A stretch of 64,000 nt of DNA from UBA940 sp031548515. GTDB lineage: Bacteria; Bacteroidota; Bacteroidia; Bacteroidales; Rikenellaceae. Positions within the stretch are counted from its first letter, which is position 1; each line of letters begins with the position of its first letter. Where the stretch lies: assembly GCA_031548515.1 (NCBI GenBank), contig JAVBRB010000017.1, positions 1-64,000 on the forward strand, read 5' to 3'. Positions 18,222 to 26,912 of the stretch are shown here, piece by piece. Position numbers and translations under genes: made by a program. The notes under the pieces are model-generated. The model was given only the letters and a program-made list of their open reading frames with translations. It was not told where the DNA came from and did not search any database.

Positions 18222-18536
18222 ATGGCAGCCAAAGATTTTCTAAATAAACATCTGCGCGAATGCAGGGAAATAATCGACTCCCTCCTGGAAAAGAAGGACA
18301 GCTTTACCTCGCATGAATTCATTGAAAAGTTTCGGGCAAAATTCCCTAAAGAATACATATCGTGGCTCGGGGCTGCTCCCGAAGCCAAAGATGCGCAATT
18401 CCAAACCGTCAACTCTCTGTTAGCCCGTTTTTTAAGGGAGAACGAAACCGTTTTTAAGATAGACGGCTCTGAGAGGGGAGCCGACATAAACGATCATGGC
18501 AACAAGACAGGAGTTCAAATCTGGAAAAGGAAATGA
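18222..18536 (+). CDS. Small conserved-looking protein coupled to pyrH
   Basis: A 104-residue cytoplasmic protein with no signal peptide, rich in Lys and Glu (MAAKDFLNKHLRECREIIDS, EKFRAKFPKEYISWLG) and predicted mostly helical. I do not recognise a family. Its stop overlaps the pyrH start (ATGA at 18533-18536), which implies translational coupling, and it begins 8 bases after the OmpA lipoprotein. The codon use matches its neighbours and the frame is tightly packed, so it is very likely real. Confidence 0.75.
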   Translation: MAAKDFLNKHLRECREIIDSLLEKKDSFTSHEFIEKFRAKFPKEYISWLGAAPEAKDAQFQTVNSLLARFLRENETVFKIDGSERGADINDHGNKTGVQIWKRK

Positions 18537-19240
18537 AATATAAAAGAATCCTATTAAAATTGAGTGGAGAGAGTCTGGCCGGAAAGCAGAAAGACGGTTT
18601 TTCGGTCGGAGTACTGGAGTCTTATGCGCGTCAGATAAAGGCGGCGGCCGATGCGGGAGTAGAGATCGGCATCGTGATCGGCGGAGGCAATATTTTCCGG
18701 GGCATACAGGGCACAGGCAAAGGTTTCGACCGCGTGAAAGGCGACCAGATGGGTATGCTCGCCACAATAATCAACTCGCTGGCACTGCAGTCGGCGCTGC
18801 AGGCCATAGGAGCGAAGGTCAAAGTACTGACCTCGATCCGCATGGAGCCGGTAGGCGAGCTTTTTTCGAAAGAGAAGGCGTTGGAGTATCTGGCGGCAGG
18901 CTATATAGTGATAATAGGCGGCGGGACGTCGAATCCATATTTCACGACCGACTCTGCATCAGCCCTGCGCGGGGTGGAGATCGAGGCGGAGGTTCTGCTG
19001 AAGGGGACTCGTGTGGACGGGATTTACACGGCCGATCCGGAGAAGGACCCGTCGGCGGTGAAGTTCGACGCGCTCAGTTTCGGGGAGGTTTACGAAAAGG
19101 GGCTGAAGATCATGGACCTGACGGCTTTCACGCTCTGCCGCGAGAACGGACTGCCGATCATAGTGTTCGACATGGACACCGACGGCAACCTGAACAAGGT
19201 GTTGGATGGCGGCAAAATAGGCACGCTGGTGAAGAATTAG
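18533..19240 (+). CDS. pyrH: UMP kinase
   Basis: PyrH phosphorylates UMP to UDP in pyrimidine nucleotide synthesis; the bacterial enzyme is a hexamer of the amino-acid kinase fold. The 235-residue length is typical. Visible motifs are RILLKLSGESLAGKQ (ATP site), IGIVIGGGNIFRG, FTTDSASALRGVEIEAEVLL and KGTRVDGIYTADPEKDP. It overlaps the 104-residue gene by four bases and is followed 70 bases later by frr, the classic pyrH-frr pairing. Confidence 0.97.
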   Translation: MKYKRILLKLSGESLAGKQKDGFSVGVLESYARQIKAAADAGVEIGIVIGGGNIFRGIQGTGKGFDRVKGDQMGMLATIINSLALQSALQAIGAKVKVLTSIRMEPVGELFSKEKALEYLAAGYIVIIGGGTSNPYFTTDSASALRGVEIEAEVLLKGTRVDGIYTADPEKDPSAVKFDALSFGEVYEKGLKIMDLTAFTLCRENGLPIIVFDMDTDGNLNKVLDGGKIGTLVKN

Positions 19241-19310
19241 AGCCACCACGCCCCACTGGTACCCCTCCGTTGGAGGGACTCATAATAAATAACTTATAAC
19301 TCACTATGAT

Positions 19311-19871
19311 ATGGAAACAACTCAACAGATCACAGAAAGTTGCAGCGGCAAGATGCAGAAAGGCATCGACTTTCTGGAAGAAACCCTGCTAAACCTGCGC
19401 GCCGGAAAAGCCAGCACCAATGTACTCAACGGCATCGTGGTGGACTATTACGGCAGCCAGATGGGTCTCGACAAAGTGGCCAGCGTGAACGTTCCCGACG
19501 CGCGCACGATCCTGATCAAACCGTGGGAAAAGAATATGCTCAATCCCATCGAAAAGGCGATCATCAACGCAAACATCGGCCTGACGCCGTCGAACAACGG
19601 CGACGAGATCCGCCTGAACATACCCGTGCTGACGGAAGAACGCCGCAAACAGATCGTGAAACAGGTGAAGGAAGAGGCCGAGAAAGGACGCGTAAGCCTT
19701 CGAAATGCACGCCGCGACGCCGTGGAGGCGTTCAAAAAATCACAGAAAGAGGGCATGCCCGAGGACGAAGCCAAAACAGGCGAAGACCTGGTACAGAAAC
19801 TGTACGACAAGTTTTCCAGGAAGATCGACGAAGTGATCGCCGCCAAGGAGAAAGAGGTTATGACAGTCTGA
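19311..19871 (+). CDS. frr: Ribosome recycling factor
   Basis: RRF splits post-termination ribosomes together with EF-G. The 186-residue length and the sequence are canonical: an N-terminal helix, LRAGKASTNVLNGIVVDYYG, PWEKNMLNPIEKAI, GDEIRLNIPVLTEERRKQIV, and a C-terminal helix RKIDEVIAAKEKEVMTV. The 70-base spacer from pyrH contains a small hairpin (CCCTCC/GGAGGG at 19263-19277) without a T-run, so co-transcription is likely. A strong terminator follows 20 bases after the stop. Confidence 0.97.
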   Translation: METTQQITESCSGKMQKGIDFLEETLLNLRAGKASTNVLNGIVVDYYGSQMGLDKVASVNVPDARTILIKPWEKNMLNPIEKAIINANIGLTPSNNGDEIRLNIPVLTEERRKQIVKQVKEEAEKGRVSLRNARRDAVEAFKKSQKEGMPEDEAKTGEDLVQKLYDKFSRKIDEVIAAKEKEVMTV

Positions 19872-19890
19872 TCCGCACGATGTTACAACA

Positions 19891-19924
19891 AAAAAACAGG
19901 ACTCCGACGGGAGTCCTGTTTTTT
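19891..19924. terminator. Bidirectional terminator between frr and the beta-lactamase-like gene
   Basis: CAGGACTCC (19897-19905) pairs perfectly with GGAGTCCTG (19910-19918), flanked by six A and six T residues. It serves the two convergent genes. Confidence 0.92.
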
Positions 19925-19934
19925 GTCCCGATTG

Positions 19935-20978
19935 TCAATTGCCTTTTGCCGGTTGGCCAAGCACCGGAAGTATATACCGCCACACGAGGTCGAGTTCGGC
20001 CTGCATGTCGCGGGCATGGGCTGTAATAACCACAACAGCATCCTCGTCGGGAATGACCACTATGAACTGTCCCCATGCACCATCGGCGCGATATGCATTG
20101 TGCCGGCAGCGCCACATCTGGTAGCAGTATCCCTGTGTCCAGTCGCTGTCCTGCGCCGGATCGCCATTGGATATCTTCCACGACGAGGCTTCCTCGACCC
20201 AACCCTGCGGCAACAACTGTTTACCGTTCCATACGCCCTTTTGCAGGAAAAGCTGCCCGAATTTAGCCATATCTTCAGCCCTGACGTAGAGTCCCCAACC
20301 GCCTGTGTTGATGCCCTGCGGATTCTCGTCCCATCTTATCCCTTCGATTTCCAACGGCCCGAACAGGCGCGGCTGCAGGTAATCGAGCAGTTTCTGTCCC
20401 GAAGTATTCTGCACTATAGCCGACAACATGAACGTAGCCAACGAATTGTATCGAAATACAGTACCGGGTTTATCAACAACGGGATTATTCATGAAATCGG
20501 CAATCCAGTCATCTACGCTACGCGAAGACTGCTCCATCTGTCCGGTAGACATCGTCAGCAGGTCGCGAACCGTCATCTCCATCATCAGCGGATTTTCTTC
20601 GGGGGCTTTATCGGGAAAGAACGAAACGACCTTGTCGTCGAGGGCGAACAGTCCTTCGTTCACTGCGAATCCCACCGCAGCAGCAGTGAAACTCTTGCTC
20701 ACTGAATGCATTACGTGCAGGCTGTCCGCCCCATTGCCTTCCCACCATTTTTCGGCCACGACACGTCCGTGGTGCAGCACCATGGCACTGTGGAGTTCCA
20801 TTTCGGGCAGTTCGTCGACAGCATCATAGAATGCCTGCATACCCGCGGCGGCAAAAGCAGCCTGCTCTTTGGCCGTCGCGCGGGGCAACTTTCCGTCGAC
20901 AGTATTCTGTATGGTTTTTGGATTTCCGGCACACGCGGCAAGCAGCAATGCGGATACAAAGCAAAGGATTCTTTTCAT
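19935..20978 (-). CDS. Serine beta-lactamase-like lipoprotein (AmpC/S12 family)
   Basis: The start at 20978 gives 347 residues and a lipoprotein signal (MKRILCFVSALLLAAC, Cys16); a longer upstream frame is rejected. The active-site SxxK is Ser92-Val-Ser-Lys95 in MHSVSKSFTAAAVGF. A tyrosine motif FRYNSLATFMLSAI (Tyr177) follows, with WGLYVRAEDMAKFGQLFLQ and a C-terminal WGQFIVVIPDEDAVVVITAH. These are features of the broad S12 family that includes class C beta-lactamases, D-alanyl peptidases and esterases. Substrate cannot be told from sequence, and antibiotic resistance should not be assumed. Confidence 0.9.
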   Translation of the reverse strand: MKRILCFVSALLLAACAGNPKTIQNTVDGKLPRATAKEQAAFAAAGMQAFYDAVDELPEMELHSAMVLHHGRVVAEKWWEGNGADSLHVMHSVSKSFTAAAVGFAVNEGLFALDDKVVSFFPDKAPEENPLMMEMTVRDLLTMSTGQMEQSSRSVDDWIADFMNNPVVDKPGTVFRYNSLATFMLSAIVQNTSGQKLLDYLQPRLFGPLEIEGIRWDENPQGINTGGWGLYVRAEDMAKFGQLFLQKGVWNGKQLLPQGWVEEASSWKISNGDPAQDSDWTQGYCYQMWRCRHNAYRADGAWGQFIVVIPDEDAVVVITAHARDMQAELDLVWRYILPVLGQPAKGN

Positions 20979-21081
20979 AATCAGGTCTGTTTGGTTTGGT
21001 TCAAAGTTAATGATAACATGCATAAAAATGAAGCAGCCGGAAGATTTTTCTTCCGGCCATCCGATCTTCATTGTTCCGTTC

Positions 21082-22365
21082 TTAATTTTTCATCCCTGCC
21101 AATGCCTGTTCCAGATCGGCGATGATGTCGTCCGGGTCCTCGATACCGACCGAAAAACGTATCAGCTCGGGCGAAACCCCGGCTTCCGCAAGCTGCTGGT
21201 CATTCAACTGTCGATGGGTGTGGCTGGCAGGATGCAGGACACAACTGCGCGCATCGGCCACGTGCGTCACGATGGATACGAGCCTGAGGCTGTCCATGAA
21301 CTGTACCGACTTGTCGCGGCCGCCTTTCAGCCCGAACGTCAGTACACCGCACGTTCCCTCCGGCATATATTTCATGGCCAGATCATAGTCTTTATCACCC
21401 TTCAGACCAGGGTAATGCACCCAGGCCACTTCGGGGCGCGACTGGAGGAATCCGGCCACTTTCAGCGCATTGCTGCAATGGCGTTCCATGCGCAGATGGA
21501 GGGTTTCGAGGCCTATATTAAGCAGGAAAGCATTCATCGGAGCCTGTGATGAACCGAGGTCGCGCATAAGCTGCACCGTCGCCTTGGTGATATATGCTCC
21601 CTTGCCGAAAGCCTTGGTATAGATAAGCCCGTGGTAGGATTCGTCAGGGGTGGTCAGGCCGGGAAATTTGGCTGCCTGAGCGTCCCAGTCGAAATTTCCG
21701 CTGTCGACTATGGCGCCTCCGACTGCGGTGGCGTGCCCATCCATATATTTGGTGGTCGAGTGTGTGACGATATCGGCGCCCCACTCGAAAGGATTGCAGT
21801 TCACAGGGGTCGGAAACGTGTTGTCGACGATCAGGGGCACGCCGTGGCTGTGGGCTATGCGCGCGAATTTTTCGATATCCAGCACGCTCATTGCCGGATT
21901 GGCTATCGATTCGCCGAACAGCGCCTTGGTGTTCGGACGAAAAGCCTTAGCTATCTCATCTTCGGAAGCGTCCTGGTCGACAAACGTAACCTCGATATCC
22001 AGGCGCGCCATGGTCACGGCGAACAGGTTGTAAGTCCCTCCGTAAATAGCCGAAGCCGCTACGAAATGGTCGCCCGACGAGCAGATATTTAATATTGCAT
22101 AGAAGTTCGCCGCCTGGCCGGACGATGTAAGCATGGCAGCAACTCCGCCTTCGAGTTCGCATATCTTGGCCGCGACGTTGTCGTTGGTCGGGTTCTGCAG
22201 CCGCGTATAGAAATAACCCGCCGCCTTCAGGTCGAACAGATCCGCCATTTGAGCGCTGGTTTCATATTTGAAAGTCGTACTCTGATAAATCGGCAGAACC
22301 CTCGGTTCGCCTTTCTGTGGCTGCCATCCGCCCTGGACGCATACCGTCCCTTTTTTCCTTGTCAT
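21082..22365 (-). CDS. metY: O-acetylhomoserine aminocarboxypropyltransferase (sulfhydrylase)
   Basis: A PLP enzyme of the Cys/Met-metabolism family that makes homocysteine or methionine from O-acetylhomoserine and sulfide or methanethiol. The start at 22365 (MTRKKGTVCVQGG) gives 427 residues, typical of MetY. Motifs are YQSTTFKYETSAQMADLF, YFYTRLQNPTNDNVAAKICE, the PLP lysine in THSTTKYMDGHATAVGG, and HPASHTHRQLNDQQLAEAGV with RFSVGIEDPDDIIADLEQAL. It is divergent from the TonB receptor across a region with an 11-bp inverted repeat. Confidence 0.95.
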   Translation of the reverse strand: MTRKKGTVCVQGGWQPQKGEPRVLPIYQSTTFKYETSAQMADLFDLKAAGYFYTRLQNPTNDNVAAKICELEGGVAAMLTSSGQAANFYAILNICSSGDHFVAASAIYGGTYNLFAVTMARLDIEVTFVDQDASEDEIAKAFRPNTKALFGESIANPAMSVLDIEKFARIAHSHGVPLIVDNTFPTPVNCNPFEWGADIVTHSTTKYMDGHATAVGGAIVDSGNFDWDAQAAKFPGLTTPDESYHGLIYTKAFGKGAYITKATVQLMRDLGSSQAPMNAFLLNIGLETLHLRMERHCSNALKVAGFLQSRPEVAWVHYPGLKGDKDYDLAMKYMPEGTCGVLTFGLKGGRDKSVQFMDSLRLVSIVTHVADARSCVLHPASHTHRQLNDQQLAEAGVSPELIRFSVGIEDPDDIIADLEQALAGMKN

Positions 22366-22444
22366 CTTTAATATGCTTTTATATGCCGGCCGCAAATATA
22401 GTGAAAGCCGGGAGCAGTGCCAAATTTATTTGCGCTATACCAAG

Positions 22445-22481
22445 GCGCATATTATATTCTGTGTAAATAAATAATATGCGC
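22445..22481. repeat. 11-bp inverted repeat in the metY/TonB-receptor divergent region
   Basis: GCGCATATTAT (22445-22455) is repeated inverted as ATAATATGCGC (22471-22481), 15 bases apart. It lies 80 bases before metY and about 75 bases upstream of the receptor promoter, so it could be an operator for either gene or the stem of a metY leader RNA. Confidence 0.5.
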
Positions 22482-22554
22482 ATTAAAACACTGCGCAGGA
22501 CATTTCCTGCACATCCAAACTGCAATAACCACGTGTTTTCTGCGTTCGGTTTCA

Positions 22555-22562
22555 TATCTTTG
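22555..22562 (+). promoter_or_regulatory. -7 element TATCTTTG for the TonB-dependent receptor
   Basis: TATCTTTG matches TAnnTTTG and lies 38 bases before the ATG at 22601. The -33 region is T-rich but without an exact TTTG. Confidence 0.6.
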
Positions 22563-22600
22563 CATGGAGAAAACCATCCCGGCCGAAACAGACTGTCACG

Positions 22601-24904
22601 GTGAAGTTCAAAATATTGATATACACGACCCTTTTGCTTGCCGTCTGCGTCCGCGCATACGGGCAGCAGAGATATATCGTATCCGGAATGGTGACGGACT
22701 CCGCGGAGGGCAAACCAATTGCCGGTGCGACCATCGTCATAGACGGGTCGGGCGCGGGCACGGCTGCCGATCAGGAGGGCCGTTGGTCGATGACCACAAC
22801 TGCAGGGGCACATGATTTTGTATGTTCCTCGCTCGGATATACCCCACAGCAGCGGCGCATCAATGTCGAGGGACCGGAAAGGCTGGATTTCAGCCTTGCG
22901 GAGGGCTACAGTGAAATAGAAGAGATCGTCATCTCGACCACCTCGCCTTTCGACCGTGTGCGCAACGTGCAAATCGGTGCCGAAAAGATAGAGATGGACG
23001 AAATGGCCCTCATGCCCGCCATGTTCGGCGAGCGCGATATCATGAAGTCAATCCAGCTGCTGCCGGGCGTGAAGGCCGAAAGCGACGGCTCGAGCGGCTT
23101 CCAGGTTCGCGGAGGCACCACATCACAGAATATGGTGCTGCTGGATGACGCTCCGGTCTACAATTCGGGGCACCTGATGGGGTTCTTTTCGGCTTTCAAC
23201 GATGAGGCCCTGCTCGACGCAACCCTCTACAAGGGGCTTATCCCGGCACAGTACGGAAACGGAACATCGTCGGTTTTCGAGGTGAACACCCGTAGCGGCA
23301 GTTATTACAAATACAGGTTCGGCGGCAGCGTGGGACTCCTGTCGGCCAAACTCCACGCCGAAGGACCCATCGTCAAAGAGAAGGCGTCGTTCTTCGTGGC
23401 GGCGCGCCGCACCTATATGGACGTCTTCCTGGGACTGACTGAAGAGTACAAGGGCAACACTCTGAATTTTTACGACATAAATGCCAAGGTCAATTACGAT
23501 ATCGGGAGCAGCGACAAGTTGTTCATATCGTTCTTTACGGGCCGCGACAAACTCGGACTTAAGGGCAACGAACTCTCCATGAAGTGGGGCAACATGACAG
23601 GTACGGTGCGCTGGTTTCACCGCTTCAGCGAGAAAGTCAGCTCCAATACCTCGTTGATATATTCGGATTATTCGACCACCAACGGAGCAAACATGTACAA
23701 CATGTTCTACAGTTTCAACGGCCTCATCCGCCAAGCCGGGATAAAAGAGAACATCAGGTGGTCCCCCTCCGAAAACCACAGCATCGACATGGGCTTTCAG
23801 TCAATGTATGTGGGCGTCATGTCCGCCGATTGGGACTTCACCAGTTTCCATGAACGCGAACAGCGGGACTCATGGGAAAACGCCGCATGGATAAACGACG
23901 AATGGCGGATATCGGACAAGGTCAGCCTCTCGGCGGGACTCCGTTTCAGTTTGTTCTCTGCAATGGGCGGATCGCCCTATTACAGGCTCAATAAGGCCGG
24001 CGATATCGTCGAAACAATCGACTGCACAAAGGGACGGATCGTGAAAACCTGGTTCGGTATCGAGCCTCGCGCCAGCCTCAACTGGCGCACGACCGAAAAG
24101 CAGAGCATCAAAGCGGGTTACAGCCGCACATCGCAGAATATCCATGCCGTTCGCAATGCCAATATATCGCTGCCGTTCGACCGCTACACGATGAGCAGCA
24201 ACATAGTCAAACCACAGCTCGCCGACCAGGTGAGCGTGGGATACGCAGCCCTCACGCCCGGCAATATGTTCGAATTCTCGGTCGAAGCCTACTACAAGAG
24301 CGTCCACAACGTCCTGGACTACCGCGACGGGAAATCGTTCCAGTCGGAAATCGAGATCGAACGCATCATAATGGCCGGAGATGGACGCTCCTATGGTGTC
24401 GAATTGCTCGTCCGCAAGAACAGCGGCAACTTTACGGGTTGGATAAGCTACACGCTGGCATGGTCGCAGAACAAGATCCCGGGCATCAACGCCGGGGAAT
24501 GGTACACGGCATCCAATGACCGACGTCACGACCTGTCGGTGGTTGCACTGTACCGTTTCAACGGCAATTGGAGTGCGGCCGCCACCTGGGTTTACAACAC
24601 CGGCCAGGCAATGACCGCTCCCAATGCCAAATACGAAGTAGACGGACAGACCGCATACTACTATGCAGAACGGAATGGCTACCGCGCTCCGGACTACCAT
24701 AGGTTAGACGTGAGCGCCACATGGACCAAAGCGCGACCCCGTTGGACCCACGAGGTGTCGTTGGGTGTATTCAACGCATACAACCGCTACAACACGTTCA
24801 TAATTTCGTTCGAGAACGACGACACCAAACCATCAGGTACGAAAGCGACGCAGATATCGCTGTTCGGCGCTGTCCCGTCCGTTTCATACTCTTTCAAATT
24901 CTGA
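22601..24904 (+). CDS. TonB-dependent receptor with carboxypeptidase-like N-terminal domain
   Basis: The 767-residue outer-membrane protein has a signal peptide to about residue 21, a CarboxypepD-regulatory-like beta-sandwich at 25-100 (VSGMVTDSAEGKPIAGATIV), a TonB plug at about 115-235 (LLPGVKAESDGSSGFQVRGG, LDDAPVYNSGHLMGF), and a 22-strand barrel ending in the terminal aromatic SVSYSFKF. The C-terminal Phe and the alternating aromatics fit Bam-dependent insertion. It lacks a SusC-type companion; the next gene, 7 bases on, is a DUF4249 lipoprotein, the usual partner for this receptor class. The ligand is unknown. Confidence 0.93.
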   Translation: MKFKILIYTTLLLAVCVRAYGQQRYIVSGMVTDSAEGKPIAGATIVIDGSGAGTAADQEGRWSMTTTAGAHDFVCSSLGYTPQQRRINVEGPERLDFSLAEGYSEIEEIVISTTSPFDRVRNVQIGAEKIEMDEMALMPAMFGERDIMKSIQLLPGVKAESDGSSGFQVRGGTTSQNMVLLDDAPVYNSGHLMGFFSAFNDEALLDATLYKGLIPAQYGNGTSSVFEVNTRSGSYYKYRFGGSVGLLSAKLHAEGPIVKEKASFFVAARRTYMDVFLGLTEEYKGNTLNFYDINAKVNYDIGSSDKLFISFFTGRDKLGLKGNELSMKWGNMTGTVRWFHRFSEKVSSNTSLIYSDYSTTNGANMYNMFYSFNGLIRQAGIKENIRWSPSENHSIDMGFQSMYVGVMSADWDFTSFHEREQRDSWENAAWINDEWRISDKVSLSAGLRFSLFSAMGGSPYYRLNKAGDIVETIDCTKGRIVKTWFGIEPRASLNWRTTEKQSIKAGYSRTSQNIHAVRNANISLPFDRYTMSSNIVKPQLADQVSVGYAALTPGNMFEFSVEAYYKSVHNVLDYRDGKSFQSEIEIERIIMAGDGRSYGVELLVRKNSGNFTGWISYTLAWSQNKIPGINAGEWYTASNDRRHDLSVVALYRFNGNWSAAATWVYNTGQAMTAPNAKYEVDGQTAYYYAERNGYRAPDYHRLDVSATWTKARPRWTHEVSLGVFNAYNRYNTFIISFENDDTKPSGTKATQISLFGAVPSVSYSFKF

Positions 24905-24911
24905 CGCCGAC

Positions 24912-25775
24912 GTGAAAAGAAACCTTGCCATACCGATTGCGCTGATACTACTGCTGACATCCTGCGAAAAGGAGATAACAATGGATTACGTCCCTGTCGA
25001 AAGGCTCTATGTGGTTGATGGTTACGTTTCGGACAGCGGCATCGAAGTGACCGTTTCCACGACAAGGAACATGGAGGACGGGAACAGGGACACATCTGTA
25101 AGCGATGCCGTCGTGGAGATATCCGGCTCCGACGGCTTCCGCGAAACATTGCGGTACGAAACTGACGGCCATTACCGTTCCCCATCGGGTGCCGCCGGTA
25201 CTCCCGGAAACACCTACACGCTGACAGTTATCACCGCGGACGGCAAGGAATTCGTCGCTACATCCGAAATGACCGCACCGGGACAGCTATCTTCGGTCAA
25301 ATTCGGATACGAACCATCCATTACCATACGGTACATGTTCTGCTCGGTGAATATACTCGATCCCGCCGGCACGGAAAACCGCTACTGCCTCCGGATATTC
25401 AAGAACGGCAACCCTTACAGCCGCAATCTGATAACCGATAAAGGGCATGAGGGAAGTATAATCCCCAATACGCTTCTCGTACGGTTCTCATGGAACGAGA
25501 ACCCGACTCCCGAAGAGATCGCCAGGGGCGGTACCGACATATTCCGCAAGGGGGACCTGCTGTATATGGTGCTTGAAACGATAGACAGGCCTGTATATGA
25601 CTATATTTATTCGCTGGGACTCGGCGGCGGCAGCCTTTCCAATCCGCTGACCAACATTGAAGGCGGCTGCCTTGGTTATTTCAGGGCATACTCGTCGGCT
25701 GCCTGGCAAACGGTCTTCGACCCGGAAGCAATCATCGGCCCGGATGGTCATGATTCCCAGACCTCCGGATTATAA
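24912..25775 (+). CDS. DUF4249 family lipoprotein
   Basis: The 287-residue protein starts at a GTG (24912) 7 bases after the receptor stop. A lipoprotein signal ends at LLTSC (Cys18). The family pattern is visible: VERLYVVDGYVSDSGIEVTV, then DAVVEISGSDG, a beta-rich middle and the C-terminal NPLTNIEGGCLGYFRAYSS, which is the DUF4249 signature. Such proteins are regularly paired with TonB receptors and are thought to act as surface or periplasmic partners in capturing the ligand. The operon of two genes ends here; the next gene is convergent. Confidence 0.87.
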   Translation: MKRNLAIPIALILLLTSCEKEITMDYVPVERLYVVDGYVSDSGIEVTVSTTRNMEDGNRDTSVSDAVVEISGSDGFRETLRYETDGHYRSPSGAAGTPGNTYTLTVITADGKEFVATSEMTAPGQLSSVKFGYEPSITIRYMFCSVNILDPAGTENRYCLRIFKNGNPYSRNLITDKGHEGSIIPNTLLVRFSWNENPTPEEIARGGTDIFRKGDLLYMVLETIDRPVYDYIYSLGLGGGSLSNPLTNIEGGCLGYFRAYSSAAWQTVFDPEAIIGPDGHDSQTSGL

Positions 25776-25844
25776 GCCAACCAACCATGACTCCTTATCC
25801 TGCCACGCAATAAATAACGAGAATTAGCTTATACGAAACACAAG

Positions 25845-26717
25845 CTATTTCTTCACCAGCCGGTAGTTCGCTCCCGATTTGACGGGCATAGCCTGGTTGT
25901 CAAGTTTCTCGACGGTTCTACCATCGATCAGCGCGAAGCAGGTTTTTTCCCCGCCATCGTAATTAAGTTCGATAAATGCCAGATCTTCCGATACGGTCCA
26001 TTTGCCATTTTCGATAACAGGTTTGCCGTCGCCCTTGCCTTTGTAAATACGGGAAAGCCGGTAAGTATAGTCGGGGTTGAGCGTCAGTTCGGTTTCGATC
26101 CCCCCGCAGTCGGCACAGGGCAACGTTCCGGCATAGGTACCCATGAAATTTTTCTTCAGGTCGGAGACATCTTTCGGGGCTCCGGCACTGCGACGGTCGA
26201 GTACAATGGTTTTGACCGTTTTCCCGCCTGTAACGAATTCGACGGTTTTAAGCCCTTCTGTTTTCGGAAAACTGAACAGGATTTGCGGAGTCATCGTATA
26301 TCCGATCTTTTCCCCGGGAGTAACTTCAAAATGGACGGCAGCCTTATCGCCCTGCATTTCAACCCTGGTGACACTGATTGCAGTCTTGATGTCCGTCGGC
26401 CTGGAGGCGATCGCCGCCACGACGTTTTTCGTGAATGAAGGCACAGAAGGGTTGTTGGACATCGTGCGCCCGGCGCCCATGTAGTTATCAAACGAGGCCT
26501 GGTCTCCAAAAACGAAAAAAGCCATATCCCCGTCGAAAGTATAGGTATTTTTCAGGAAATAGCCCTGGATGAGAGTTGCTTCCGCTGTTGCGGCGCCGCG
26601 GACAGCAGGGATTTCCGATGATTCCGCGGTTTTTTGTTTTTGGGACGAGCAACTGCCGCATGAAGTGGCGATTAATGCAAGGCAGAAGAGTATTACCTTA
26701 CTTCCGATCTTTTTCAT
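25845..26717 (-). CDS. NlpE-like lipoprotein with extra N-terminal domain
   Basis: The start at 26717 gives 290 residues with a lipoprotein signal (FCLALIATSC, Cys20). The C-terminal 100 residues resemble the copper-resistance/NlpE N-terminal domain: GTYAGTLPCADCGGIETELT carries the CxxC pair (Cys201, Cys204), followed by TYRLSRIYKGKG and GKWTVSEDLAFIELN. The middle (residues 45-175) is a separate beta-rich domain I do not recognise. In enteric bacteria NlpE reports surface contact or lipoprotein stress; here the function is unknown. It is a single gene, convergent with the DUF4249 gene. Confidence 0.75.
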   Translation of the reverse strand: MKKIGSKVILFCLALIATSCGSCSSQKQKTAESSEIPAVRGAATAEATLIQGYFLKNTYTFDGDMAFFVFGDQASFDNYMGAGRTMSNNPSVPSFTKNVVAAIASRPTDIKTAISVTRVEMQGDKAAVHFEVTPGEKIGYTMTPQILFSFPKTEGLKTVEFVTGGKTVKTIVLDRRSAGAPKDVSDLKKNFMGTYAGTLPCADCGGIETELTLNPDYTYRLSRIYKGKGDGKPVIENGKWTVSEDLAFIELNYDGGEKTCFALIDGRTVEKLDNQAMPVKSGANYRLVKK

Positions 26718-26796
26718 AATTTTATTTTTTAAGTTGTTTATGCTTGATAAAAATGCAAAAATCACTCCAATACTGCATAGAAACACCCTGCAAATA

Positions 26797-26828
26797 ATAG
26801 AGAGTTGCGAAAATTCGCAACTCTCTAT
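26797..26828 (-). terminator. Perfect hairpin downstream of the tRNA gene
   Basis: ATAGAGAGTTGCGAA (26797-26811) pairs with TTCGCAACTCTCTAT (26814-26828), a 15-bp inverted repeat just beyond the tRNA 3-prime end. On the minus strand it is followed by a weak TATTATTTG, so it may be the tRNA terminator or processing stem. Confidence 0.55.
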
Positions 26829-26838
26829 GAAAATTTCG

Positions 26839-26912
26839 TGGGCCCAGAGGGTCATGATCCCCCGACCTTCGGATTATGAGTCCGCTGCTCTGACCAACTG
26901 AGCTATGGGCCC
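26839..26912 (-). tRNA. tRNA with CAU anticodon (elongator Met, or Ile2)
   Basis: The minus strand gives a full cloverleaf of 74 nt: acceptor GGGCCCA pairing with TGGGCCC, D-arm GCTCAGTTGGTCAGAGC, anticodon loop CTCATAA (anticodon CAT), T-stem GGGGG/CCCTC and discriminator A. The CCA end is not encoded. A CAU elongator can be tRNA-Met or the lysidine-modified tRNA-Ile2; sequence by eye does not settle it. The T-loop reads ATCATGA rather than TTCRANN, and pair 27-43 is G/A. Confidence 0.85.

Noticed and set aside
19935..20978. Calling the S12-family lipoprotein a resistance beta-lactamase
   Set aside because: SxxK and the Tyr motif are shared by esterases and peptidases; the sequence alone does not show beta-lactam hydrolysis.
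22366..22560. A SAM riboswitch upstream of metY
   Set aside because: I looked for the conserved core and pseudoknot pattern of the common SAM classes and found only a simple inverted repeat.
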